Source: RGIG990 sp045589455
Lineage (GTDB): Bacteria > Verrucomicrobiota > Kiritimatiellia > RFP12 > UBA3636
DNA length: 64,000 nucleotides
Assembly (NCBI GenBank): GCA_045589455.1
Contig: JAZNPC010000092.1
Coordinates: 39,478-103,477, forward strand
Reading direction: 5' to 3'
Below, piece by piece: positions 1 through 9,131 of this stretch (its first letter is position 1; the number at the start of each line of letters is the position of its first letter). The translations under genes were made by a program, and so were the position numbers. The notes under the pieces are model-generated. The model ran no database searches. It saw nothing but the letters and a program-made list of their open reading frames with translations, and was not told the origin of the DNA.

Positions 1-2
1 TT

Positions 3-1619
3 GGATTTACTGCTCTTGCTCTATGTATTGCGATTATAACAACAATTGTTCTTGCGCTAGGAACAAACGGACCAATCGATGGCATTGGACTACGAGCTGT
101 TCGCAAACTCATACCACCATATCAGATGATTCGCCAGCCTGTGAAAATTTTCTGTTTACTTCCTACTCTTTTAGCTCCTCTTCTAATAATCATTTGGAAT
201 ATTTTTAGCACAAAATGTCAAAAAATCCAGATTGCTAAAGGGCTAATTCTATTCCCAATCGTGCTTTTAAGTTTAATTTTTGCTCGAGAAGGAATGTGGT
301 GTGGTATAAGCTTACTACCAGAAAATAAACAAGAAGCATACCAAGCTGTAATTGAAAATGCTAAAAATTTAGAGAAAACACCACGTGCATTAATTTTGCC
401 TATTTGGCCTGGAGACTCTTCTTGGTCATCAATTTATGAATATCATGCAATGCAAAATGGGCTAAGAATGCTAAATGGCTATTCTCCTGTTAAAACATTT
501 GATTATTTAGATGATGTTTATAGTCGCTATGAAACTGTAACTCATGGAATTATCACTGATGATAATATTGCTGCATTAAAAGACAAGCATTCAACAACTG
601 CTATCATTATTCATGAGAATGCGTTCCCAGATAAAGTCAGCCCACTACCTGTTGGGTTTACTCTAAAGAGCTTTATAAACAATGAAAAGCTTCATTTTTT
701 AAAGAATGATCGTGACACATGGAGCTTCTCTATATATCCTTTAAATAATAGTCCAAAATATACTATTGCTTCAGAAATTCCGCAAACCCTATGTCCTTCT
801 CGCATTTGGTACTTCGACAAGCGCTCAAATGGTAAAGGTTTAGTTCCTGAAACCTTTAACGCAGAAAAGAATATCCCTTATTTATTGCGCCATCCAGCAG
901 CAGATGCGAGCAATGGAGAGGTTTGGCTAAGTTTTGATGACGAATTAAAAATATCAGAACAATCTATCGATTGCTCTTTCCTGACAAATGGTTATCACCG
1001 CGCAGGAATGTGGGTAGCTCATACACCAGAACCAGAAAAACTCACATTTATTTCTGATGGCAAAGAGCTCCCAGCAATATGCTTAAAAGACAAATTTGGC
1101 AATCCTTTACCTTTGGCGGCATCACCTATCGGAACAACAAGTAATAGCACAAATGGCTTTGTATATCTTGAAATCAAAGGATCATCTCCAATTCACACAA
1201 CGGCATTTATGCCTGTATTAGACATGATTGACCCACGTGAAACCCCTCGAAAAATCTCCGCCACAGATTTATTCCATGCAGGATACACAAAAACAACTAT
1301 AGACGAAACAAACAAAACAATTTCTTTTGATTCTATCGTACTTGAACCACAGCATGCCCCTGCAGGTAAGGTTGTTTATGGTCCAAATCTACCAATTATT
1401 GGAGGAACATGGCAAGTAAAAGTTGAATTTGCTAAAGGTTCTCCAGAAATCGGTTCTATAAGTGTTTATGCTAACGGAACACAAATTGCTGTTGGTCCAG
1501 CAAAACAACCACTTAATTTTACTGCTGAGAATTGCGCGTTTATTTGTGTTTACTACGATTACCCTAATACAAATCAAACGGTTTCTATTAGCGCAATTAC
1601 ATTTTTTGCTCCACAATAA
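3..1619 (+). CDS. Membrane glycosyltransferase/YfhO-like protein, C-terminal part (5' end outside window)
   Basis: The reading frame is open from the first bases of the window to the stop at 1617-1619, so the start lies upstream and about 538 residues are visible. The visible part begins with three hydrophobic segments (about residues 1-20, 47-66 and 75-95). The short PPYQMIRQPVK stretch lies between the first two. A soluble region of about 430 residues follows with no further clear membrane segment. The MQNGLRMLNGYSP stretch resembles the NGYS motif seen after the membrane part of YfhO-like and PMT-like lipid-linked sugar transferases, so a role in cell-envelope glycosylation is a reasonable inference. 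It ends 22 bp before the Bat-type genes and may be co-transcribed with them. The DNA here is AT-rich. The family is uncertain; that it is a real, 5'-truncated membrane protein gene is well supported. Confidence 0.7.
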   Translation, partial: GFTALALCIAIITTIVLALGTNGPIDGIGLRAVRKLIPPYQMIRQPVKIFCLLPTLLAPLLIIIWNIFSTKCQKIQIAKGLILFPIVLLSLIFAREGMWCGISLLPENKQEAYQAVIENAKNLEKTPRALILPIWPGDSSWSSIYEYHAMQNGLRMLNGYSPVKTFDYLDDVYSRYETVTHGIITDDNIAALKDKHSTTAIIIHENAFPDKVSPLPVGFTLKSFINNEKLHFLKNDRDTWSFSIYPLNNSPKYTIASEIPQTLCPSRIWYFDKRSNGKGLVPETFNAEKNIPYLLRHPAADASNGEVWLSFDDELKISEQSIDCSFLTNGYHRAGMWVAHTPEPEKLTFISDGKELPAICLKDKFGNPLPLAASPIGTTSNSTNGFVYLEIKGSSPIHTTAFMPVLDMIDPRETPRKISATDLFHAGYTKTTIDETNKTISFDSIVLEPQHAPAGKVVYGPNLPIIGGTWQVKVEFAKGSPEIGSISVYANGTQIAVGPAKQPLNFTAENCAFICVYYDYPNTNQTVSISAITFFAPQ

Positions 1620-1641
1620 TGTTTAGACAAGATTTAATGCC

Positions 1642-4248
1642 ATGAAAGCATTGTTATATCTTTTTTTATTATTAACACCATTGAGTTTGGTATATGCAGA
1701 CGTTGCTTATGTGGAACTAATAAATGGTTCAAAAACGGTGTATTCTGGGGAAAAATTTCATATCTTTGTGCGCTTACATGTAGAAGGTGAAGAACAAGAA
1801 AAAAATACCAATCCTCAAATACTTGCTCCTAATGACACCGATGATTATAAGGTAGAAATTTCTACCAATCCTTATGTTTTATCAACCGGACGTATTCAAA
1901 TGTCTGGTGACAAGACAATATTTCATAAAGAAACTGCTTATTCGTGGGATGCTTGGATTACCTCAACATCTACTAATGATATTGAAAATTTAGTTTTTCA
2001 AATAGAATATAATGAGGAAAAATATGAAGGAACTCTTCCTACAGTTAAAGTTCTCTCTCCACAGAATTCTCCATATGCAGAAATTGAATTCTTTGTAAAC
2101 AAAAATAATATAATCTGCGAAGATACCTTTACATTAACATCAAAAATTACATTACGCGCTGTATCAGATGGTCAATCAATTTTTTCACCTATTCCTATGC
2201 ATAGGAAGCTAGAACTTATAATGCCACATCTTAATGAGTATCCAGATACTCTTGAACTCATTGCTGGAGGGAGGAATGAATTAATCCACAATTATCATGT
2301 TGACTATGGACTAAAGATTAATAATTATCCTCATTCTATGAATGCACGCAACATGGTCCCCTTCTCATTTGAGTTGCCGAATTCAACAACAAATATTAAT
2401 GGTACTACATACATAACTTATTCATGGACAACAATTTATAAAGCTAAAAAACCAGGAAAAATAACATTTCAACCAACATCTCTACAAGGGCATATTCTTA
2501 GTATATCTTCAAATGGAGTTGAATCGTTAAATGAAATTTACATTCAATCAAAACCTGTTACAATTACTATCTCACATCCACCTTTAGAAAATCGTCCACA
2601 AAATTTCATCGGGGCAATATCTAATACGTTTAATGTTGATACTAGACTTGACACAATCACCTGCAAAGAAGGTGACCCGATCACTCTCACCATAGAAATT
2701 ACAGGAGTTGAAAACCCACTGTCTGTTACACCTCCTGATTTGGATAAAATCTCAAATTTTTCCAACAATTTTAGAGCTTTTGGTAGTATTTTAACGACTC
2801 CAAGCGAGGAAGATAATTCAATAAAATTTGAATACAACCTTAGACCAATTGTGTATGGAACTATAGAATTTCCCGCTATTGAACTAAGTTATTTCAACAT
2901 AAATTCTAATTCATATGTGTCATATACTACCACTCCTATCCCATTACGTGTAAATCCAGCTCCACAAATTGCCACTACAGAAACATTAAGTGAACCAAAC
3001 GCTGTAGCTAACGATTTCCACGACAATCGGTATTTCCCTACAGCAATTTCTTTCAACACGACAGATATTGCTCAAACAAACACTTCTAGAAATATAATTG
3101 CATTAGCAATATTTGCTCCATTTATTTGGCTAACCATTTTAATAATAAAATCTATCAATTCAAACAAACAACGCATAAAAAACAAAATAAAAGATTTTTC
3201 TATTTTCAACACACTAGAAAACAAAATTCAATCCGCAAAAACGCCACAGGATATAATGGCAGCAATCTTAAGTCTGTTGAAGCATAAATTCAATTATAAA
3301 AGTTCCGGTTTAACTCCTAATGACATAGAAAAAATTCTAAAAGAAGAAAAAGTTGACCCTCAAACAATAGCTGAAATTTATACTCCATTGAATCATATTT
3401 TCAACCTTTCCTTTTCACCAAATGCAGACATCTCTTCAGAAATTGCCATTGCTAAAAACAAAATAATTCCTTCAATACAAAAATTAAACACAAAACCAAA
3501 CTCTTTAGGGAAAAACTTTCTTGGTATTTCTATATTAATAGGATTGGTAATAATAATACTACTACCAATTTCTATGGCTCTATTAATGTATTTTAATTTA
3601 CCACAAGATTCAAACAAAGCACATCAAGATAGTTTTGATATCCTACAGGCTAATATCCTAATAAATTCAGCTACAACTAAAGATGATTTTGCTATTGTCG
3701 CTAACACATATTACGAAAAACTTAATCTTGAAAATGGTTGTTCATCGCCAACAATACTACATAATTATGCAACTATTTTAACACTTTCTGGTAATCCACA
3801 AAAAGCTATTGAGGTTATTGAATACATAGAAACTATAACTGGTGCAACAAAAGAACTAAACAATAGTTTACTCTTTGCATTACAAACCCAACAAGAGCTA
3901 GATAATTTTGATATAAATGAAGAGAATCGAACAATAATTGAAGCTCCAACTCTACCGTGGTATAGAACAACTCTCTTTTTGCATTATAATTATTCTATCT
4001 TTACAAGAGGAAATGCTTTGGGAATTATTTGGTCGCTATTTTGGTTTGTTTTAATTATTTATATGTTTGCTCAAAAGAAAAAGTTATTAAAAATATCCTT
4101 AGTTATAATTATTCTAGCATTTGTTTGTACATCTTCAAGCTACACAATTTCTCGAATGAAGTTAAATAAGCCTATTCCTAATCTAGTTATAGACAATGAT
4201 AAATCTAGTGTAAACACTAATAGTGAGGGAGGCTTAAAAAATGAATAA
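1642..4248 (+). CDS. BatD-like protein fused to a TPR-like (BatE-type) membrane region
   Basis: An 868-residue exported membrane protein. Residues 1-19 form a signal peptide ending VYA. Residues about 25-460 are beta-rich and carry BatD-type phrases (GEKFHIFVRL near the start; KEGDPITLTIEITG and NPLSVTPPDL around 350-370). A membrane segment lies near 483-506, then a cytoplasmic stretch, then a second membrane segment near 626-652. The region around 655-760 looks TPR-like (LHNYATILTLSGNPQKAIEV), and two more membrane segments lie near 793-836. Bat proteins are membrane-associated and linked to aerotolerance or stress in Bacteroides and Leptospira. Here the BatD domain and a BatE-like TPR part seem to sit in one chain. 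The stop overlaps the start of the next Bat-like gene by 8 bp. No BatA/BatB/DUF58 gene is visible, and a moxR gene lies far away at 53898. Confidence 0.72.
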   Translation: MKALLYLFLLLTPLSLVYADVAYVELINGSKTVYSGEKFHIFVRLHVEGEEQEKNTNPQILAPNDTDDYKVEISTNPYVLSTGRIQMSGDKTIFHKETAYSWDAWITSTSTNDIENLVFQIEYNEEKYEGTLPTVKVLSPQNSPYAEIEFFVNKNNIICEDTFTLTSKITLRAVSDGQSIFSPIPMHRKLELIMPHLNEYPDTLELIAGGRNELIHNYHVDYGLKINNYPHSMNARNMVPFSFELPNSTTNINGTTYITYSWTTIYKAKKPGKITFQPTSLQGHILSISSNGVESLNEIYIQSKPVTITISHPPLENRPQNFIGAISNTFNVDTRLDTITCKEGDPITLTIEITGVENPLSVTPPDLDKISNFSNNFRAFGSILTTPSEEDNSIKFEYNLRPIVYGTIEFPAIELSYFNINSNSYVSYTTTPIPLRVNPAPQIATTETLSEPNAVANDFHDNRYFPTAISFNTTDIAQTNTSRNIIALAIFAPFIWLTILIIKSINSNKQRIKNKIKDFSIFNTLENKIQSAKTPQDIMAAILSLLKHKFNYKSSGLTPNDIEKILKEEKVDPQTIAEIYTPLNHIFNLSFSPNADISSEIAIAKNKIIPSIQKLNTKPNSLGKNFLGISILIGLVIIILLPISMALLMYFNLPQDSNKAHQDSFDILQANILINSATTKDDFAIVANTYYEKLNLENGCSSPTILHNYATILTLSGNPQKAIEVIEYIETITGATKELNNSLLFALQTQQELDNFDINEENRTIIEAPTLPWYRTTLFLHYNYSIFTRGNALGIIWSLFWFVLIIYMFAQKKKLLKISLVIIILAFVCTSSSYTISRMKLNKPIPNLVIDNDKSSVNTNSEGGLKNE

Positions 4249-5368
4249 ATTCTTAAAAATATCCCTCTTTATTGTTATTCTTCTAACAAATTTTATTTGC
4301 TTTGCAAAGAACGAAACAAAAAAAACAGGAGATATTCTTTCTTGCGAAATATTTCCTAAAAAAGAAGTTTATTATGTAGGAGAAACCGTTTCTGTTCGTT
4401 TTGAACTTGTTTTAGCAGAGGAAAATTCTGAAATTCACAATGGCACAATTAATATAAATGGTTTAAATAATGTACCTTATATATCCACAGAAAAAATTAA
4501 ACCATTGAATGCTAATCATGACCGAGGTTATGCTTTTTCAAAGACCATAACCTTTATAGACTCAGGAAATTATATTATTACCCCAGCGGTCTTTTATACA
4601 AAAGCCGTTAGAACAAGCCACCGAGGATTCTTTTCGTCTATGATAGAATTTGAAAATACTGAAACATTTTCAAACCAAATTCATATACAAATTAGTGAAC
4701 CACCAATACATGCGGGAGATTTTTGTGGTATTATTGGTAGCGCAGAAATTTTTTCTACAATTTCAACAAACAACATAGAAACCGGAGATATAATAATCAT
4801 AAAAACATATGTTGAAACATCTAATTATATGAAAAACAAATTTATTCCTCCAAGTATAATTGATATTGAAGGTTTTAAGATATATCCTCCAAAAATTATA
4901 GAAACAAAACAAGAGGATGGTTCAATATACTTTGTTATAGAGCAAATGATTGTTGCAAATAAAGATGGCATATTTACAATACCTGCACCTGTCTTAACAT
5001 ATTTCGATTCTATTGATGGTGCATACAAAAACATTTCAGAGAATAAACCATTAAATATCACTGTTCGCAAGAGAAATATTGAAGAAGAAAACACTGTAGT
5101 TATTCCAATAACAGGAATTAACTCGGACACTGATACACCTAACGATTCTACTTATGCATTAAACACAGAAGGTTCTAGCACAACACATCTAAAAACTAGT
5201 TCAAACACTATTGCTAAGCTTGCCCCATCAACTACAGCACTGACGATTTTTGAAATACCTGCTAATAGTGATATAATAATACTAGAGCAACATGGTAGTT
5301 GGTACAGGGTTTTATTTAATGATACTTTCGTTTGGATACCTATCTCAGCAACAATAGGAGAAAAATAA
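4241..5368 (+). CDS. BatD-like exported protein with C-terminal SH3-like domain
   Basis: A 375-residue protein. Residues 1-22 form a signal peptide. A BatD-like immunoglobulin-type region (about 30-285) contains KKEVYYVGETVSVRFEL and GFKIYPPKII followed by DGIFTIPAPVLTYFD. A Ser/Thr/Asn-rich linker (about 285-320) follows, and then a bacterial SH3-type end (about 320-375) with GSWYRVLF...FVWIP. In Bacteroides the SH3 domain closes BatE, so BatD and BatE modules appear reshuffled between this gene and the previous one. It starts inside the previous gene (8-bp overlap, translational coupling likely) and its stop is 1 bp before the next start codon. The likely location is periplasmic. No C-terminal membrane anchor is seen. 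Confidence 0.68.
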   Translation: MNKFLKISLFIVILLTNFICFAKNETKKTGDILSCEIFPKKEVYYVGETVSVRFELVLAEENSEIHNGTININGLNNVPYISTEKIKPLNANHDRGYAFSKTITFIDSGNYIITPAVFYTKAVRTSHRGFFSSMIEFENTETFSNQIHIQISEPPIHAGDFCGIIGSAEIFSTISTNNIETGDIIIIKTYVETSNYMKNKFIPPSIIDIEGFKIYPPKIIETKQEDGSIYFVIEQMIVANKDGIFTIPAPVLTYFDSIDGAYKNISENKPLNITVRKRNIEEENTVVIPITGINSDTDTPNDSTYALNTEGSSTTHLKTSSNTIAKLAPSTTALTIFEIPANSDIIILEQHGSWYRVLFNDTFVWIPISATIGEK

Positions 5369-5369
5369 C

Positions 5370-6134
5370 ATGCCTACAACTGATCAATCAACACTACCTC
5401 TTTTTGAACGAGTAGCACTTATTACTGGCGCAGCAGAACGCGTAGGCCGTGAAATTGCTTTTAGCCTTGCTGAACAAGGTTGTGACATTATAATTCACTA
5501 CAACCACTCTGCCGAAGAGGCTGAGGAGCTCGCAAATGAGCTCCGCACACTTGGTCGTCAAGCATGGACACTTCAAGGGGATTTTTCTTCACCAGACGAA
5601 GGCGAAATTATACTTCGCTCTGCCTGGGAGCTTGCTGGCTGGGTTGATATTGTGGTTAACAACGCAGCAATTTTTGAGCGTATTCCATTCCCAGAAGCAA
5701 CACTTGATGATTACCAGCGCTCTCTAAATATCAACACACTTGCTCCTATTGTTATGGCGAGAACACTTCATGAACTTGTAAACTCATCAGAAATTTTACC
5801 AGCAGATTATTGTGGTAAAATTATAAATATTACAGATCAAAGAGTTCATAAGCCAGCAAAGGGTTGTCTACCATATTGGCTAAGCAAAAAGGCGCTAGAG
5901 GACTTTACCCTCTGCGCTGCACTAGAATTAGCTCCACAAATTTCTATCAATGCAATAGCTCCTGGGCCTGTGCTTGTTCCCAAAGATGCTACGCATTCTG
6001 AGCCAGCAGGAGAGCTTCCAACAGTCACACGTTGCTTACCAAGCGACATAGCTAAAGCTGTCATCTATTTGGCTACTTCTCTAACTATTACTGGCCAAGT
6101 TCTATACGTAGATTCTGGACAACATCTCTTGTAA
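5370..6134 (+). CDS. SDR oxidoreductase, pteridine reductase/FolM-like
   Basis: A 254-residue classical short-chain dehydrogenase. The cofactor motif TGAAERVGR (residues 19-27) is the TGxxxRxG form typical of the NADPH-dependent pteridine reductases PTR1 and FolM. NNAAIF lies in the middle. In the catalytic region INITD puts Asp where most SDRs have Ser, followed by YWLSK (YxxxK). That Asp/Tyr/Lys set is the PTR1 arrangement, so reduction of dihydrobiopterin or dihydrofolate is the best guess. NAIAPGPV is the usual SDR loop after the active site. The ATG is 1 bp after the preceding stop with AGGAG upstream, so the gene is likely the last of the Bat-type operon. Other SDR roles are possible. 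Confidence 0.8.
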   Translation: MPTTDQSTLPLFERVALITGAAERVGREIAFSLAEQGCDIIIHYNHSAEEAEELANELRTLGRQAWTLQGDFSSPDEGEIILRSAWELAGWVDIVVNNAAIFERIPFPEATLDDYQRSLNINTLAPIVMARTLHELVNSSEILPADYCGKIINITDQRVHKPAKGCLPYWLSKKALEDFTLCAALELAPQISINAIAPGPVLVPKDATHSEPAGELPTVTRCLPSDIAKAVIYLATSLTITGQVLYVDSGQHLL

Positions 6135-6161
6135 ACAATACAATAGCCAATATGTTGTGCG

Positions 6162-6181
6162 CTACACCGCGTGCGGTGCAG
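6162..6181 (+). other. Short hairpin upstream of the hydroxyacid dehydrogenase gene (family D, copy 1)
   Basis: CTACACCGC-GT-GCGGTGCAG forms a 9-bp stem with one A.C mismatch, 18 bp upstream of the ATG at 6200 and just before the ribosome-binding stretch AGGGA. It is preceded by GTTGTGCG. A near-identical hairpin lies before the next gene at 7514-7533. No T-run follows, so it is not a standard terminator. A 5'-UTR structure or a dispersed repeat is possible. Confidence 0.55.
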
Positions 6182-6199
6182 AAATAAATAGGGATTTTT

Positions 6200-7204
6200 A
6201 TGAAAAGCATTTTTCTTTGCAATACTCCATCTATTATTGATAGAGTCTATTCAAAATCTACAATTGAAGCAATACAACAAGAGGTAGATTTAAATCCAAC
6301 AATCTTTACAAGCAAAGATCTGGATGCTAATGATTTTTCTAATGTTGAAACAATCTTTTCTAGCTGGGATATACCAATATTAACTGATGAGCAAATTAAA
6401 AAGCACTTCCCTAACCTACGATATGTTTTTTATGCTGCTGGTTCAGTGCAATATTTTGCAAAGCCATTATTCCAAAACAATGTGCGTGTCTTTAGTGCAT
6501 GGAGTGCTAATGCTATCCCTGTAGCAGAATATACTGCTTCACAAATCATTCTTGCAAACAAAGGTTTTTTCCACACACTTAACAAGGTTAACTCTTGTGA
6601 AGGCTACAAAAAAGCACAAAAATTAACACAAGCCTTACCTGGAAACTTTGAGACATCTATTGGCATCTTAGGTGCTGGACAAATAGGGCGACGCGTTATA
6701 CAAAAGCTACAAAGCATAACAGATCTCACAATTAAGGTTTATGACCCATTTTTATCTGATGCTACAGCTAATGAAATGAATATTACAAAAGCAAGCCTTG
6801 AGGAAATATTTTCAACCTGCCAAACAATTTCAAACCACATAGCAAATCTTCCAACAACCCAAAAGCTCCTTGACTACAAATATTTTTCTTTGATGAAAGA
6901 AAATTCTGTATTCATCAATACAGGAAGAGGTGCACAGGTTGATAGAGATGGCTTAATTAAAGCACTAAAAGAATGCCCTACTCGCTTTGCTATACTTGAT
7001 GTCACAGACCCAGAAGAACCACCTGCTGATGAGCATGAATACTACAAAATGAGTAATATTTTAATTACTCCACATATTGCAGGCAGCTCAGGTAACGAGG
7101 TTCATCGTATGGCAGAGCTTATGCTAGAAGCATTCCGCGCGGTAAAAGAAGGCAAAGCCACCTCAACCGAGGTAACTCTAGAAATGCTAGATAGAATGGC
7201 ATAG
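6200..7204 (+). CDS. D-isomer-specific 2-hydroxyacid dehydrogenase
   Basis: A 334-residue NAD-dependent dehydrogenase of the phosphoglycerate/lactate dehydrogenase fold. The nucleotide-binding motif GILGAGQIGRRV (GxGxxG) lies near residue 155. The catalytic Arg is in NTGRGAQVD, the catalytic Glu is in DPEEPPADEHEYY and the catalytic His is in TPHIAGSSG near residue 290. Family length is normal. The substrate cannot be told from sequence; a sugar-acid or hydroxypyruvate-like substrate is plausible. It is a separate transcription candidate: 65 bp lie between it and the previous gene, including a hairpin. AGGGATTTTT precedes the ATG. A family A repeat follows its stop. Confidence 0.85.
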   Translation: MKSIFLCNTPSIIDRVYSKSTIEAIQQEVDLNPTIFTSKDLDANDFSNVETIFSSWDIPILTDEQIKKHFPNLRYVFYAAGSVQYFAKPLFQNNVRVFSAWSANAIPVAEYTASQIILANKGFFHTLNKVNSCEGYKKAQKLTQALPGNFETSIGILGAGQIGRRVIQKLQSITDLTIKVYDPFLSDATANEMNITKASLEEIFSTCQTISNHIANLPTTQKLLDYKYFSLMKENSVFINTGRGAQVDRDGLIKALKECPTRFAILDVTDPEEPPADEHEYYKMSNILITPHIAGSSGNEVHRMAELMLEAFRAVKEGKATSTEVTLEMLDRMA

Positions 7205-7251
7205 CCCCAGAGGGAACAATACAACAATCAACAATACAACAATCAACAAAC

Positions 7252-7445
7252 GTGACGCCAAAGGGACGCAGCCACCTACGCCAAGGCTACGGAGGTCAGG
7301 GAGACGCAGTGAACGCGGAGAGCGCAGGGCTCTCGTGGTGCCACATCGACGGAAAACACTACCGCTTGTGGGTTTGCCTTAGGTATTGCAAAATCTTCGA
7401 AGCAATAAGACAAAACCTAAAGCGCAAGTGTGTACGGCCCACAAG
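7252..7445 (+). repeat. Dispersed repeat family A, copy A1
   Basis: It begins GTGACGCCAAAGGGACGCAG and continues with GACGCAG/AACGCGGAG-type short repeats and GCAGGGCTCTCGTGGTG. A long hairpin follows at 7356-7431 (ACACT/AGTGT, CGCTT/AAGCG, ATTGC/GCAAT, with TTCGAAG at the top). The copy ends TGTACGGCCCACAAG. The same order is found at 21411-21641 (opposite strand), 25186-25337 and, opposite strand, 25531-25691. It fills most of the 347-bp gap between two genes. No convincing gene lies inside it. Confidence 0.8.
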
Positions 7446-7513
7446 ACAATTAAGAAAATGAGCATAAAAACAATAACAAATGAACAAGACAGCGGGCAAC
7501 AATTTGTTGTGCG

Positions 7514-7533
7514 CTGCATCGCGTGCGATGCAG
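7514..7533 (+). other. Short hairpin upstream of the metallophosphoesterase gene (family D, copy 2)
   Basis: CTGCATCGC-GT-GCGATGCAG is a perfect 9-bp stem ending 18 bp before the ATG at 7552, and again follows GTTGTGCG. Compared with copy 1 (6162-6181), a C-G pair has become T-A and an A.C mismatch has become G-C. The stem is kept while the sequence changes. Confidence 0.58.
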
Positions 7534-7551
7534 TTATAAACAAAGGATTTT

Positions 7552-8535
7552 ATGAAATTTGAGACAAAACACAAACTAAAATTTAGAGAAGATGGGACAT
7601 TCCGCGTCGTGATGATGTCAGACATCCAGGAATCTGCCCAATACGACCCACGTTCATTACGCTCTGTTGAGGTAATTCTAGATGAAGCAGACCCAGATCT
7701 TGTCATCCTTGGTGGAGATAACTGCTTTGGTCCAGAAATTCATAACAAAGAAGATTTAAAGTCTTTTATTGATATTTTTACTGCACCTATGGAAAAGAGA
7801 GGAATCCCATGGGCACACATATTTGGTAATCATGATCATGATGTGGAGCTTGACCTAGATGAGCATCAAGCATTATACGAAGCACATCCTATGTGTGTTT
7901 CAAAGCATACTGGCTCCGATATTCACGGCAAAACAAACTTTGTTCTTCCAATCTTCAACAAGGACGACAAAATTGCTCTTGCTGTATGGGGTATTGATAC
8001 AAATTGCCAATTAGAGCAAAGTGCAGAATGGGTTGAGCAATGTAAGCGAGATGGACACCTACTTCCAATAGAAATCAATTCAACTCCTGATGAATATGCA
8101 TATTGGGGCATGGTTTGTGTAGATCAGCTCTTGTGGTACTACAACACATCAATAGAATTAGAAAAGACTGTTGGCAAAAAAGTTCCTGGACTACTCTGCA
8201 TGCACGTTCCACCAAATGAATATCAAATTACACGCGATAATCCAGAAAAATATGGCCGTGGTGGCAACTATGACGAAGGCTTTTGTGGTATGGGACAAGA
8301 CCCTGGCATTGTAAAACTAGTTCGTCATCGTGGCGATATATTTGCCATCAGCTGTGGACACACACATATGAACGATTATGAATCAGAATATGAAGGAATC
8401 CGCCTATTTTGGGATGCCTGCTGCGGTTATCGTTGCTATGGTGTTGATGAACGCCGTGGTGGCAGATTATTTGTTTTTAACGAAGCCAACCCAACCCAAT
8501 TTGAAAGCCACATGATTCGTACACTTGGCAAATAG
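7552..8535 (+). CDS. Metallophosphoesterase, calcineurin-like
   Basis: A 327-residue cytoplasmic-type phosphoesterase with no signal peptide. The metal-binding blocks are in the usual order: FRVVMMSDIQ (Asp24), DLVILGGDN, IFGNHDHD and CGHTHMND (GHxH near residue 265). Family members cleave phosphomono- or phosphodiesters. The closest known types are YkuE/PA-like or sugar-phosphate phosphatases, and the substrate is not predictable here. The ATG follows AAAGGATTTT. It is flanked on both sides by repeat DNA (copy A1 and hairpin D2 upstream, the family B cluster downstream), so it is probably transcribed alone. Confidence 0.85.
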   Translation: MKFETKHKLKFREDGTFRVVMMSDIQESAQYDPRSLRSVEVILDEADPDLVILGGDNCFGPEIHNKEDLKSFIDIFTAPMEKRGIPWAHIFGNHDHDVELDLDEHQALYEAHPMCVSKHTGSDIHGKTNFVLPIFNKDDKIALAVWGIDTNCQLEQSAEWVEQCKRDGHLLPIEINSTPDEYAYWGMVCVDQLLWYYNTSIELEKTVGKKVPGLLCMHVPPNEYQITRDNPEKYGRGGNYDEGFCGMGQDPGIVKLVRHRGDIFAISCGHTHMNDYESEYEGIRLFWDACCGYRCYGVDERRGGRLFVFNEANPTQFESHMIRTLGK

Positions 8536-8840
8536 CAACAAATCATTTTATACCACCACGTGCATCACGCATAGAATTAAACTACAAAACTCTTTTCGTG
8601 TAATTTCGCGTACTTCGTGGTTACAATTACCCTAGAATATTCTCCGTGTCTCCGAGCCTCCAGAAAACCACACTACGTATGCTCCGTGTTTCGCCGAAGG
8701 CAGGAGTGCAAGCGACAATCAGTGTGCGTGCTAACAAGTCATTTCATAAGGCTTATAAGTCCTATAAGACTTATTAAAATATTGCGTAGCAATGCTTCAT
8801 ATTGCGTAGCAAATCTCCGTGCCTCCTTACCTCTCTGTGC

Positions 8841-8911
8841 TCCGTGTTTCACCGAAGGCTAGAAGCGGGAGCGTTTAAATCGTTTCACTCATTGCTTACG
8901 CTAAACACGGA
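8841..8911 (+). repeat. Family B hairpin repeat, full copy B2
   Basis: It starts TCCGTGTTTCACCGAAGGC and ends AAACACGGA, so the ends are an inverted repeat (TCCGTGTT/AACACGGA). Inside, AGCGGGAGCG faces CGCTTACGCT-like sequence across GTTTAAATCGTTTCACTC. The length is 71 bp. Confidence 0.75.
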
Positions 8912-8985
8912 GTACGGAGGACAAAGGAGAACTATGCAAGCAACAATAATCCCAGCACCCCTCCGTGTCTCCGTTCTCTTTATCC

Positions 8986-9131
8986 TCCGTGTTTCGCCGA
9001 AGGCTATAGCGAGAGCGTTTAAATCGTTTCACTCATTGCTTTCGCTCAACACGGACACACGAAGTGTTTCGCCGAAGGCCACAGCGGGAGCGTTTAAATC
9101 ACTTTCGTTCATTGCTTTCGCTTAACACGGA
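8986..9131 (+). repeat. Family B hairpin repeats, two head-to-tail copies (B3, B4)
   Basis: Two copies (8986-9055 and about 9064-9131) are joined by CACACGAAG. The shared GTGTTTCGCCG block recurs at a spacing of 75 bp. Each unit folds back through TCCGTGTT/AACACGGA and AGCGAGAGCG/CGCTTTCGCT. The same 75-bp spacing is seen at 10303-10415. Confidence 0.75.

Noticed and set aside
7252..7461. Open frame of 69 codons inside repeat copy A1
   Set aside because: It lies wholly in the repeat, is not conserved as a frame in the other copies and has no start signal.
8617..9125. Two overlapping open frames of 81 and 107 codons
   Set aside because: They are made of family B and CTCCGTG repeats, have no ribosome-binding site and read Cys/Arg/Ser-rich nonsense.
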